Shown one piece after another: positions 44,674 through 56,543 of a DNA stretch of 64,000 nucleotides. The notes beneath the pieces were generated by a model that was not told where the DNA came from, did no database searches, and was given only the letters and a program-made list of their open reading frames with translations. The stretch comes from Thinopyrum elongatum (lineage: Eukaryota; Streptophyta; Magnoliopsida; Poales; Poaceae), in assembly GCA_011799875.1 (NCBI GenBank), contig CM022297.1:542212220-542276219 (forward strand), written 5' to 3'. Each line of letters starts with the position of its first letter. Within the stretch, counting starts at the first letter, position 1. The translations under genes were made by a program, and so were the position numbers.

Positions 44674-47600
44674 CTAGGGAGCAGCAGAGGGGTCCAACTG
44701 GTTGGCGGAGTCGGTAGTGCCAATTGGTGGAGCAGACGGCTGGTCAGTCTCCGCTTGGTCGCCTCCAGCAGCAGTCGGCGCACTCGAGCGCGGCTCGTTG
44801 TTTGAGGCATGATCAAGCGGAGACTGGTCGTCCGCCCCGACCTCCGGCATATCTTCTTCGCTCTCCCCGTCCTCCTCGCCTTCCCCCTCGTCGCTGGAGT
44901 CGGTCATCTCGGCCGAGTCTTCGTCGTCCTCCGGGTTCAGCCCGAACCACTCCGGCGGCGCCTCGGCACCATCCTCAGCCAGCTCGGGAACAAAGATGTT
45001 GGTGTTGGTGTACTCGGCGATCGCCGCTGCCCGTCTGACAAGATCGCGCTCCACCACCACCAGCTCCTCTTGGACCTCCTACCGAAACGTGGTCAACTGG
45101 GCTAGACTTAGCCCAGGGTACCACGCCTTGACGAATTCCAAGGCCCGGCGCGCGCCAGCCCGGGCTGAGGAACCCTTCCAAGCCTCAAGTCGGCCGGCCA
45201 CCACCTCCAGCCAGTCGGCAGTCCGACTGGGAGTGCGCGGAGCCGACATGTCCGGCCAAAGGGCGGAGACCGCTTGGGCCCCGACATGCTGAAGACGGCG
45301 CAGCATCCGATGAGCCGGCCGGAGGCGGGCCTGGATGCTGACGAGCTGTTCGCTAAGAGTCCGGGGGGCGTTGGTAGCGATCTGCACGCCTTCCGCTCTC
45401 CGTTCTCTACGATAAGCCTCAATAGCCTGGTTGGCGGCGTCAGAGTGGCCAGGAAAGAAGTCTACCCAGAAAGAAAGCAAAGAAATCAGAAGTCAGAAGC
45501 TAGACGCCGGCTCGATCGGCAACCGGCAGCTCAAAGAAAGAAAAAGAAGAAAGCTTACCATCAACTATGTCTTCAATCCTGCCGAAGCCGGATTTCAGTA
45601 GCACCTCCCTGTCAGCCCAGGCGGAGCGTTCGGTCTCGAACTCGACGAGGAGACTGGACTCTTTTACCTCCGCCTCCTTCTGGGCCTTCTGGAGAAGCTC
45701 CGCCTGCTCCGTCAGTTGGTTGGCCAGTCGGTCACGCTCTTGTGCCAGCTCGTTGCACTCTGCCTCCTTGGCGCGCAACGCGGTGTTGGCCTCACCCAGC
45801 TGCTGCTGCAAAGTAGCGTTGGCCTCTGCAAGAGCAGAGGAAGGAAAAAATATCAACCGTCAACAAAAAAGAGGTATGGCTGCCAAGGAGATCCAGCCCG
45901 ACTGCTCAGTAGTCGGCCCGAATCTCGGGGGCTACAGCCCGCGAGTGCGCTGGCGCGCCCCCGCAGAGAAAGAAAACAAAGACTTACTCCGGCTTTCCGA
46001 CAAGTCGGCGGTCTGCTGCTCCAGCTCTCGGACGTTGGAGTTGAAGGCGATCGCGCGAAGGTTATGATAGTCCTATAATGAAGATAGCAGATAAAGTTAG
46101 CCCTGGGAGCTTGCCAATTAAAGTTCCGAGCCGCCTGCTCAGCAGCCGGCCCGAAACTCGGGGGCTACACCCAGCGGGTGCGCTGGCGCGCCCCCACAGA
46201 GAGAATACAAGAATCAAAGACGAAGAAATAAAGGACGTACCCGAATGGCCGCTCGCGAATCCAAGAACGCACTGTTGCACTGCCGAAGGGCGGTGGCCTC
46301 AGCTCGGAGTTTGGCCTAGACGTCTAGGATCGCCTGGTTTAAGGCGCCGGTCCCGCCTCGACGCACCCACTCGGCGGGCGCGGGGCTGGTGGCTTCGGCG
46401 TCTGGGACGGACAAGCTCACAGCGCCGTCTTCTAGCGGTCGCGGCGCCGAAGCCGCCTTCACGCCTCGGCGGCGCGATGGTGTGCGGGCCTCAGGAATTG
46501 GGCCTGACACTACCTCGTTTCCGGCTGGCGGCACCAGTGGGGCAGCCGGCTGTTTGTCCCGCGCTCCTCCAGACAGCGGCAACGGAGGCACGACTACCTC
46601 CGGCATGACGACATCGCCGCCTCCTCTCCCCATGACCGGCTGTTCGACGCCGGCTCCCCCAGTCGGCGCCGTAAACTCTGGTGGTGGAGGCACGAAGCTC
46701 AAGGGAGTGACGAGCAACGGCGCCTGACAGCGTGTGGCTCCTTCACCCAGCCTCTTCTCTGCGGCGTCGGCTTCAGCCTCCGCCAACCTCTTCAACGCGA
46801 CGGCTTCCACCCTGTCCGCCTCCGCCCTCTCCATGCGTGCGGCTTCCTGCTCCTCGCGCGCCTCCCACGCGTTTCGTTCCCGCGCCTCCCGGAGGTCGGC
46901 TGCTGGGTCGATTCGCCGGGTGGTGGTAGAGGTCTCCACCGACCCGATGATGGAGGCGGCGGCCGATCTCTCAAGGGAGAGCAGAGCCCTAAGTCAAGGA
47001 AAATAAAGCAAAGAAACTCAGACGGAACCAACAAGAAAAGAAAGCACAAGGAAAAGACACTTACCCCGACACCATAGGAGGCACCTTCGGAAGCTTCTGG
47101 AACTTGGTCGCCTTTGCGGCGGCCTCCTTCCGCCTAGTCGCCATGGCCGTGTTGTTGGCCTTCTTCGGCACGCTACCGAACAAGACGGCGCCTTGTTTGC
47201 GCTTTCGCGTACCGCCTCGAACAGCCGGCCGGACAGAAGGGCGCACGTCCGCCCTGTCAGCGCCTCGTCCTCCTCGTCATCATCGTCGGGCCAAGTCTCA
47301 AGGCCGCCTCCTTCTTCGGGGCCGCCTGCTACGTCGCCGCCGCCCATGGCGTCGTCTTCAAGGGCGGCCGCCCCCAAGTCAGGGTCGTCCACGTCGCTCA
47401 CTTCCCGGTCCGGCTGATAGCCTTCACCCGATCCCACCACGGCGGCCGCCGCCGGAGCAGGCGGCGGGTCGGCGCGGGAGTATGGCCGCTTGCCGAACTA
47501 CCAGGACCCTTCCGACAGCTTGAGGTCGGAGATCTCGTTCACCATACGGGCAACTTCGGCAGCCGGCATGTCCCTCGTGCACATCCGGCTCGGGTCGTGG

Positions 47601-48351
47601 TGCCCTCTCATCCGACAGATCAGATGAGGCCGGCCTTGGAGCGGGAGAACCCGGCGCTCGACAAAGGCGACCAGCAGGTCGGACGCCTTAAAGCCTTCCA
47701 CGCCCGTCAGCACTCGGAGCCGATTGATGGCGGCGGTGCCATTGGCCGACAAGCATCTTGCTTGTAGCCCCAGTTGGCCCGAGGCTCGGCCGGAGGGCCG
47801 GCTTCATAGGGTGGCAAGTTGATGAAGTCGATTGCCGGGTCGACGTTCTCCACGTAAAAATATGATTTCTGCCACAGTTTGATCGACTATGACAGCTTGA
47901 TGGTGGGGAAGGCATTCTCCCCCGACGGACGGCGCACCGCGACGAAGGCACCGCACTGGGCCGCCTTCTCCCTGGTGGAGGTGCCCAGTTTGGTGTAGAA
48001 GAAGGCTCCCCACAACTCGATGGTGGGGAGGATGCCTAGATAGCCCTCGCACAACGTGATGAAGGCGGACAGCAGCGTCATGGTGTTGGGCGTCAGATGA
48101 TGCGGCTGAAGATGGTAGAAGTCGAGGAGGGAACGGAGGAATCCACTCGCCGGCAGGCCGAAGCCGCGGAGGAAGTGCGAGCGGAAGATGACCCGCTCGC
48201 CTCCTTGCGGCGCCGGCAAAATCTTCCTCTCCGGCGGCACGCGCACCTTGATGAAGCCAGCGCCGGGCAGCCGCCGTGTGGCACGAAGGAAGGCAAGGTG
48301 GTCCTCGAGCACGACCGAGCCATCCCAGTCCCCTCCCCTCTCGCGCGCCAT
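44674..48351 (-). pseudogene. Five-exon gene antisense to gypsy pol (Transposase_28-like)
   Basis: ATG at 48351 (MARERGGDWDG). Exons on the minus strand: 48351-47065, 46988-46241, 46072-45988, 45825-45559, 45461-44674; the introns are 76, 168, 162 and 97 bp, with GTAAGT or GTACGT donors and YAG acceptors, and the phases agree throughout. Exon 1 has the motifs FFYTKLGT, YFYVENVDPA, ERRVLPLQGRPHLICRM and ISDLKLSEG, which I recognise from the plant family called putative gypsy-type transposon (Pfam Transposase_28). Exons 3-4 are coiled coil (ANATLQQQLGEANTALRAKE); exon 5 ends in a very acidic tail. The role is unknown; such antisense genes are typical of Tat elements. Decay: TAG at 47887, 47498, about 46316 and 45079, and frameshifts near 47755 and 47200. 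The polypeptide is therefore not made in full from this copy. Confidence 0.82.
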
Positions 48352-49023
48352 GGGGACCGAGCTAGACGAAGAAATGGCGCTGCGGCGGAGGCGAGGGCCG
48401 CGGCAGAGCAAGAGGCTTGGGGCGAAGGGGACCGATGGCGGCAAGCTGCGGCGGCGCCTCAGCGGAGCGCGGAGGTGCGGCAGCTGCAAGGAAAGGAGAA
48501 GAACGAAAATGGCGAAGGGAGAGGAGGGCGCGAGTGTTCCGCCGCTCCCCCTCCTCCCCCTACTTATAGCCCCTAGGCTACGAAGCCGAGGGGGCGGGGC
48601 GTGGGATCATGGGATTAACTACGCCCACGACCCCACGGCCCCACGGTTATCGCGCGGGTTACTGCGCGCAGTAACCCCGCACGGAATCACGACCGTCTAC
48701 CTCGGCCGCAGCAGATCCGCCCGCGCGCCGAGGCCCAGTAGTGGTGGGCCTGGCCTGCTGCCACGTCCAATCATGCGCGTGACTGGCGGGCTGGCCCGGC
48801 TAGCTGGCGCCGCGTTGCGTGCGTGCTACGGGCGGCGCGCCCAGAGGCTCGATCGGCCCGCCACCTGGTCCCCGCCTCAGCGTTTTGAACTTATCAGACG
48901 AGGCCGCCTGGTCGCGACCGACCCCCAGCAGGCGGCACACCAGGAGGTGGACGAGGCATTCGGCAAGAGCATTCGGAAAAGGAAGCTGCTGAGGCCTCTC
49001 GATTTCTCGGCCGCGACGCCTCA

Positions 49024-49040
49024 CCAGCTTCGGGGACTAC
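49024..49040 (+). other. Polypurine-tract region, inner element
   Basis: CAGCTTCGGGGACTAC directly before the 3' LTR. It is not all-purine, but matches the CTCGGGGGCTAC type seen before the 3' LTR of related grass elements. Confidence 0.5.
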
Positions 49041-50218
49041 TGTCGGAGTAATGGGCCAAGGGTAGCCTGACCCGGGTCCCTAAGCATTTCAAGACATTGG
49101 GCCGGCTGCGCCCCTCAAGCATCAAGGATAAAGCGCCGCCTTCTGGTGGCCGGCTGGCTCACGAGGCCGGATGCCAGAGGACGGCCAAGCACCGAAAGAC
49201 GGCCCCAAGACGGGCCGACTCCTAGCAGGCGGCCTCCAAAGAGGCCGGCTCCTAGAACAGGAGGCCCACGACGCCCTCAAAGTCTACGCCCCCATTAAGA
49301 AGACAAGACAGGATGTGGCTACAGTATAGCCCATTCACCCATATCCAGGGCACGGCGCAGCCACAGTGCTCCGTACAGGCAGAGATCTCCCCAAGACGTG
49401 GCACTGTGGCCACCCCACCCTTGACGTCACTCCTGCCAGGCGAAGCCCTGTTCCCACGACGGCCTGTCGGTACGGCCTGCGGGCGGCAGGCCCTAACAGG
49501 CAGGGAGAGACTGGAAGGCGGCAGAGCCTGACCAGTCGGACCGATGGGAGGCCGGCCTCTAGCAAGCGGCCCCTCCTCCCTCGAAGTCCACGTGCCATTA
49601 AACCAGAAAAGACACGATGTGGCTACAGTGATTTCCCACCCGACGGTGGGACTGTAGCCACGCCCCCCCCCCTCGACCAAGCACGCGTCATCTGCATTAC
49701 GGCTACAACAACAAGTAGTTGACGAGACCCGCAAGTGGCGGGAGTGACCTGTCGACTCCGAGCCTGACCAGTCGACGAGGCCCACCAGGCGACGGGCCCC
49801 GGCAGCTGACAGAGAAGCCGGCGGCCAGGGACGCTGAACGACAGACCCTACACCCGGCCAGATGACTATTGTACCCCTGGGGGGGTAGGCCTATATAAAC
49901 CCCTCAGGGCACCCATGCAAAGGGTTTGGACCTGTGAAGCCTAAACACATTCAGAGTGAGGAGAGAGTCGGCCCTGCTCTCTTCTACCTCTGGCATACAG
50001 CTCAAGGAGCACCTTGTACTCACTAGTGCCTTAGTGATCATGCGGAGACCCCGCAGAGCAGGACTAGGGGTGCTATCTCCTAGGAGAGCCCCGAACCTGG
50101 GTAAAGTACGCCGGCGTTCGTGTCTACGCCTCATCCCGCTTCCAGGCACCGGCGACGTTCTACTAGCTCCCACCATGATAAGCCATCCTTTGGCATATGT
50201 CGCATCCAACCCCCGACA
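49041..50218 (+). repeat. 3' LTR of the inner gypsy element
   Basis: 1,178 bp, colinear with 36316-37488. Most differences are C/T and G/A changes, for example the cluster near 49700-49725. Confidence 0.95.
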
Positions 50219-50921
50219 TACCGCATTTTCATGGTTTTCTTCTTTACCACATGGTTCCATTCGGGTTTGGTCGCAGCTAGAGCAGAAATTTCATGATCAC
50301 TTTTATAGCGGTGACAATGAACTCAAGTTATCACATCTAACATCGGTTAAACAAAAGCATGATGAATCGGTCTCCGATTACGTCAAGAGATTCAGAGAAA
50401 CAAAAAACCGTTGTTATAGTTTGGTGATAACCGAGAGAGACTTGGCAGACCTAGTGCTGAGTGGTTTTAGAACTCCCATTAGAGAAAAGCTAGAAGGCGA
50501 TGAGTTTTTAAATATCAACCAAGTCTTACAAAGGGCTTTGGCTCAGGAAAGCCGAAGCAAAGATCTCAAAGAAGTGCATAGATATAAAGCTGATCGTCCT
50601 AAGATGAACATGGTTGAATATGATAGTGATCACTCGGACGATGAGGGTGATATTTATGCTACTAAATTTGTTTGGCCGTCTAAGGCCATACCATTTACTT
50701 TCAATGATCTGAAACCGATTCATAAGAATTGTGATGAAGAGATGAAGTTTACTTTTAACATTGCCAAGTGTGATAAAATATTTGATGCTTTACTGCAAGC
50801 TAAAATTATTAGAATATCTCATACTTTACCGCCGTTTGAAGAGCTGAAACGGCGCGCTTATTGCAAGTATCATAATTCTTTTTCTCATGCTACTAATGAT
50901 TGCAATGTTTTTCGACGATAG
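50219..50921 (+). pseudogene. Outer gypsy gag, 3' half
   Basis: Continues the capsid domain: AFSWFSSLPHGSI, WSQLEQKFHDHFYSGDNELK, YVKRFRETKNRCYSL, LSGFRTPIREKL. Near the end CKYHNSFSHATNDCNVF is a C-x2-H-x5-H-x4-C type motif. The frame ends at TAG 50919-50921, where a Gln codon is expected, and goes on in the same frame. Confidence 0.9.
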
Positions 50922-52868
50922 ATACAACCGGCCATTAATGACGGGCGATTGAACTTTTCTGAGATGCAAGTTGATAAATAGCCCTTTCCAATGAATACCA
51001 TGGATTTGGAGGGGAAGAAGCTACTCATTCGGCCAGAGGTAGTCGAATCTGCTAGTAAAGCTAATGTCATTGTTGGTGAGCCCAGGAAAGACAAAGCGGG
51101 TGACAAGGTCTTGGGGAGACAGGTTGTGCTTGATAAGCAACCCGATGGCAAGGAAGTGATCAAAATCACCATCAAGAATCCTACTCTCGGGGGGGGGGGG
51201 GGGCAACCGCAAGTGCAAGAAAATACTCGTGATAAATTTGTCAAACCCAAGAGTCCAGAAGTTGGCAAGTGGAAGAGGAATGAAGCTAAAGTACAGTGCA
51301 AGCGGGTCAAGCCAACTTTTGATATGTTGCTGTCGAAGTATGCCAATCAGTCGGCTGGTTCCAGCTCTAACCGACCATCACACTTGAAGCGACCAAGGTC
51401 ACCATCAGCTGATATGTTCAGTCGGTATATGAGACCGAGTGGACCAAGGGTGCCGTTTCCAGAAGAGCAGAGGAAATCTGTTTGGGATCGGCTTGATTAC
51501 TCATATAAGTGCCGACTGAACATTGGTGACTCTCAGTCGGCTGGTCAAAATATGCGACCGAGTGGAATCTATCCGAGTGTAAGAATGCACCCAGGTGGAA
51601 GCCATCCGAGTGAAAAAATGAGGCTAGGTGGATTCCATTAGAGTAAAAAGGTGCGCCCGAGTGGAAATTTCATGCATCTGGAAAGTGAAAAAGAATGGCG
51701 TGTTAAGTCACCAAGTGTTGCAGCAGTTGTGTCAGGAAAAGGCAAGGAGAAAATCGATGCCGACTCACTTATCTTGGGCACCGATACATTCACCATACAT
51801 CAGCCGATTGTGCACAGCAATCCGACTGAGCCGATACTTGCTATCGCGCCAAAACACTCGGCTAATGACCATGAAGCAAGCACCAGCCAAGTGAAGTTGA
51901 GAGACCCTAAATACACTCAGCTAAATTGGTGTCCTCCAGGGCTAACAAAAACACAGAAGAGGAAACTACAGAGGTTAAGGAGTCAAGAGATGGCAGAACA
52001 GGAGGCCGAGAAGCAAAGGGATAAGTTGTTCAATGACACTCGGCCCATGGTACCTACAAAACAAGTGTGGAGGCCTAAACAAATACAAGATACAACAGCT
52101 TCTACACCTATCACAGCAGCACCTACACCACCAAAAGAGGACGGTGCAATCATTACATCGTCTATGTTACCTAGTATTTCCTCCTCACTCGGACAGATTT
52201 CAGTATCAGTGGATACACTTCAGGAAGAGGATGATATGTTGGACTATGAGTCTACGCTGGTTCATGAAGGTATGGATATCAATATGGTGTATTACTTACC
52301 TGCTGAGTTTCTTGCTGTAGATGAGGAAGGGGAGGTAGCTCAGATGGATTTTGGCCCTAAAAATGCAATATTCGAGAAGCCAAAAGACCAAGTAACGCAT
52401 CTGAAACCGTTGTATCTCAGAGGTCATATCAATGGATCGTCGCTCACTTGGATGCTTGTTGATGGTGGTGCTGTGGTAAATCTTATGCCCTATTCGGTCT
52501 TCAAGAAATTGGGTTTGCCCGATGAAGAGTTGATAAAGACAAATATGGTGCTTAATGGATTTGAGGGCAAAGAGAACACTTAAGCCAAAGGTGTGATGTA
52601 TGTGGAACTTACAGTCGGAAGCAAAACTTTGGCTACTGCGTTCTTTGTCACCGAGGTGCAAGGTAACTACAACGTCATACTAGGCCGTGATTGGGTTCAT
52701 GCAAACCAGTGCGTGCCATCCACTATGCACCAGTTTTTGATCCAGTGGGTTGATGATGAAGTGGAAGTCATTCATGCGGATAACTCGTCCTGTGTTGCTT
52801 TGGCCGATGCATCGGTGGATTGGCAACACCCCAATGCTACTTGCCTGACGGGACGCGACCTTTCATAG
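50922..52868 (+). pseudogene. Outer gypsy gag-protease linker and protease
   Basis: Same frame as gag. TAG at 50979 precedes PFPMNTMDLEGKKLL. A basic, Pro-rich linker follows, with a run of about 14 G (51189-51202) and a stretch coding PSG/PSV/PSE repeats (51550-51660), itself made of the CCGAGTG word of the LTR. TAG at 51639. Protease: SSLTWMLVDGGAVVNLMPYS (about 52437-52496) and YNVILGRDWVHAN (about 52669-52707). TAA at 52581 and TAG at 52866 interrupt it. Nearly all stops can come from CAG or CAA by C to T change. Confidence 0.85.
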
Positions 52869-52959
52869 TTTGATTGTCTCAGCGCGACCAAGAATGGTTT
52901 CGTGCCCGTCTCTTTAAAGCCGACTGAGTGCAATCGGCTCCAAGGTATGATATGTTTAA

Positions 52960-55900
52960 ATGGATTCTAATTCTGAGTGGTTACGAAAACGTCTTGTAAA
53001 ATATCGGTCCAGTGAGAACGATATGTATGAGTCTATAGAGGAGTTGGATGACATGGATAAACTTGGACAAGGTTTTACATTGGCTGATCCATTAGAAGAG
53101 ATAGACATTGGAGATGGTTCAGTCACTCAGCCGACGTTTGTAAACAAAAATTTGAAAGCCGATTGTAAAGCTAAGTTAATCAAGCTATTGAGAGAATATG
53201 GTTGTTGCTTTGCATGGGAATATCATGAAATGCTAGGTTTAAGCCGAGAGCTAGTGGAGCATCGGTTACCTATAAAGGCTGGTTTTAGACCTTACAAACA
53301 ATCGGCCAGAAAGTTTAATCCAAAAACATATGACCGGATCAAGGAAGAGATCGGTCGTTTGCTTAAAGCTAATTTTATTAGACTTTGCAGGTATGCCGAG
53401 TGGATTTCTAACATTGTCCCAGTAGAGAAGAAAGGATCCGGCAACTTGAGGGTGTGCATTGTCTTCAGAGATTTGAATAGGGCTACACCCAAAGATGAGT
53501 ATCCCATGCCAATAGCCGATATGCTTATTAATGATGCTTCTGGACATAAGGTTATTAGCTTTCTTGATGGTAATGCGGGGTATAACCAAAATTTTATGGC
53601 CGAAGAGGACATGTCCAAAACGGCTTTCCGATGCCCTAGATTCCTTGGTTTATTCGAGTGGACAGTAATGACCTTTGGATTAAAAAATGCTGGAGTCACA
53701 TATCAAAGGGCTATGAATTTGATTTTTCATGATTTACTCGGCGTCATACTTGAAGTCTATATTGATGATGTTGTTGTCAAATCGGATGCTTTTGAATCTC
53801 ACTTGGCCGATTTGCGTTTAGCTTTTGAAAGAATGAAAAAGTATGGACTCAAGATGAATCCTTTGAAGTGTGCATTCGGCGTGTCAGCTGGCAAGTTTTT
53901 GGGTTTCATTATTCATGAAGATGGCATAGAGATTGATCCCAAAGAGATAGAGGCCATACAGAAAGTGGAGGCTCCAACATGCAAGAGAGATATGCAAAAG
54001 TTCCTTGGCAAGGTCAATTATTTGAGAAGGTTCATAGCTAATCTGTCAGGGAAAGTTGATGCATTTACTCCTATCCTTCGATTAAAGAATGATGTTGATT
54101 TCACTTGGGGGGCAAAACAGCAAGAAGCATTTGATATGATCAAGAATTATTTGTGCACTCCTCCGGTGATGAAAGCGCCCAATCATAGGGAGACCTTTAA
54201 GCTTTACATTGCAGCAGAGGAAGGTGTTATTGGTGCTGTTTTGACTCAAGAAACCGAAGGAAAAGAGCATGCTATTACATATTTGAGTAGGTGCTTATTG
54301 GACACCGAGACAAGGTATACATTTATTGAAAAGTTATGTCTATGCTTATATTATGCTTGCACAAAATTGAGACAATACCTAGTGCCGAGTGCTTGCATAG
54401 TGGCTTGTCAGACCGATGTCATTAAGTACATGTTGCATAGACCAATTCTTAGTGGTAGAATTGGCAAGTGGGCTTATGCTTTAATTGAATATGATTTGGC
54501 CTATGAACCTCTAAAATCCATGAAAGGCCAAATCGTTGCTAACTTTATTGTTGAACATCGGATTGATGACAAGCATGATGTTGATATAAACCTTGTTTCA
54601 TTAGTACCGTGGAGATTATATTTTGATGGTTCAGTTTGTAGCAATGGCCAAGGTGTTGGTATTGTTTACATATCTCCTCATGGTGCTGTTTTTCAAGCCT
54701 CATACCGCTTAGAATATTTTTGCACAAACAATCAAGCCGAATATGAAGCATTATTATTCGGCCTAGAGATGTTACTTGCTATAGGTGTTACACATATTGT
54801 GGCTTACGGTGATTCGTTACTAGTGGTGCAGCAAATATCCAAAGTCTTTCAGTGTTTGGACGAATCAATTAATGTTTATCTTGATAAATGTCTAGATATA
54901 ATTTCTACTTTAGATTGTGTTAGCATTGCTCATATATCTAGGCATGACAATTGGAAAGCAAATGAGTTGGCACAACAAGCATCCGGATATTATGTTGATC
55001 ATGGCATGTTTCTTATTTCTCAAAGACCGATGTCTTGTCTTACCAATATAGAAGAGGCTGAACCAGAACCCACTGATTCGGCCATTAACAAAAAATCTAG
55101 TGCAGGTGACAATCCCGACTGGAGGAAGCCCATTATTGATTGCTTGTGCAATCCGAGTGAAAGGGTCGATAGGGCTGTTCGGCGTATGGCTTTTAAATAT
55201 ACGATGAGGGATGATGACCTTTATCGCCGAACAGTTGATGATGTTCTTTTAAAGTGCTTGGACGAGGACCAAGCAGGAGTTGCTATGGGAGAGGTACATG
55301 AAGGCATTTGTGGCACTCACCAGTCGGCTCCCAATATGAAGTGGTTATTGCGACATGCTGGGTTTTATTGGCCGACTATGATTAATGATTGCTTCAGATA
55401 TTATAAAGGGTGTGAAGCTTGTCAAAAATTTGGGGATATTCAATTGGCTCCAGCTGCTATGTCACATCCTATTATCAAGCCGTGGCCTTTCAGAGGATGG
55501 GGTTTAGACTTTATTGGAGAAATTCATCCGTCTTCCTCAAATGGTCATTGGTTCGTATTGGTGGCAACTGATTATTTCACTAAATGGTCTGAAGCATTAC
55601 CTCTCAAGAACATGACACATACGGAGGTAATTCAATTCATAACTGAGCACATTAGTCATAGATTCGTTATTCCTCAAACGTTAACTATAGATCAAGGTTC
55701 ATCTTTCAATTCACATCAAGTCAGAGAATTTGCCAAATCTTATAACATAAAGTTGCTCAATTCTTCTCCGTATTATGCCCAAGCTAATGGACAAGCTGAG
55801 TCTAGCAATAAAATTTTAATCAAGCTCATCAAGAAGAAGATTGAGGATAATCCAAGGAGATGGCATGAATTGTTGTCTGAAGCTTTGTGGGCACATAGAA

Positions 55901-56055
55901 TCTCGAGGCATGGTGCTACGAAGGTGACTCCATATGAGCTAGTATATGGTCAGGAGGCTGTTTTACCGGTGGAAGTAAATTTGAATGCTTTGAGAATAGC
56001 CAAACAAAATGATTTATCGGCAATAGACTTTTATAACTTGAATGGACAATATTGA
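52960..56055 (+). pseudogene. Outer gypsy pol: RT, two RNase H domains, integrase
   Basis: An open frame of 1,031 codons, in another frame than gag-protease (shift between 52868 and 52960). RT: LRVCIVFRDLNRATPKDEYP, VISFLDGNAGYNQNFM, TFGLKNAGVTYQRAMN, VYIDDVVVKSD (near 53750). RNase H 1: FKLYIAAEEGVIGAVL, AITYLSRCLLDTE. RNase H 2: LYFDGSVCSNGQGVGIVY, NNQAEYEALLFGLEMLLA, AYGDSLLVVQQ. Integrase: H...H zinc finger with CEACQKF, GWGLDFIGEIHPSS, IDQGSSFNSHQV, ANGQAESSNK. The canonical integrase D-x-G-x-x-F is kept as DQGSSF. It ends at 56055 by a frameshift; the true C-terminus follows in the next frame. Possible missense decay includes VFRDLN where VDFRDLN is usual. Confidence 0.93.
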
Positions 56056-56374
56056 TGTGGTTGCCGATAAATGTTTGGCTGCTTTGAAGGCCGTAGAGAG
56101 AGACAAGTTGAGGGTGGCAAGAGCTTACAATAAGAAAGTCAAGTTGAAGAATTTTCAAGTTGGTGATCTTGTTTGGAAAGTGATTCTGCCGATTGGTTCA
56201 AGAGATAGGAAATTCGGGAAGTGGTCTCCAAGTTGGGAAGGTCCTTTTCGGATTACAAGAGTAGTTCCCGGGAACTCATATTTGGTGGAATCCGTACAAG
56301 GGACATTGTTACCTCGAGCTCTCAATGGCAAGTACTTGAAGAAATACCACCCGAGTGTGTGGCAAGAAGCCTAA
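56042..56374 (+). pseudogene. Outer gypsy integrase C-terminal domain, frame-shifted
   Basis: It continues integrase after a one-base frame change near 56040: VADKCLAALKAVERDKLRVA, AYNKKVKLKNFQVGDLVWK, WSPSWEGPFRI, ALNGKYLKKYHPSVWQEA. This is the standard C-terminal region of Tat integrases. Confidence 0.88.
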
Positions 56375-56529
56375 GTGGGCAATGGCCGATATACGATTAT
56401 CGCCCTTAGCACAAATATGGCTGATACATAATTATCGTCCTGAGAGATATAAATGGCCGATGGAGTGTTGACATCGTCCTTAGAACAAACACCGTGAATA
56501 TTATTTTTCGGCATGCAAGCTTTACCACA

Positions 56530-56543
56530 AACAGGGGGGCATG
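56530..56543 (+). other. Polypurine tract, outer gypsy element
   Basis: ACAGGGGGGCATG, ending directly before TGTTGACATC of the 3' LTR. Confidence 0.7.

Larger units (their letters stand above)
36316..50218 (+). mobile_element. Complete inner gypsy element, Tat lineage, with antisense gene
   Basis: The LTRs (36316-37488 and 49041-50218) begin TGTCGGAGTAATGG and end CCGACA. The exact duplication TACCG is at 36311-36315 and 50219-50223. Order: primer binding site, gag, protease, RT, RNase H, second RNase H, integrase, a spacer, a five-exon gene on the opposite strand, polypurine tract. Layout and the antisense gene match RIRE2/Grande/Retand-type Tat elements of grasses. By hand count about 43 of 1,170 aligned LTR bases differ (near 3.7 percent), fewer than in the outer element, as nesting demands. 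GC content is far higher than in the outer element. Confidence 0.95.
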
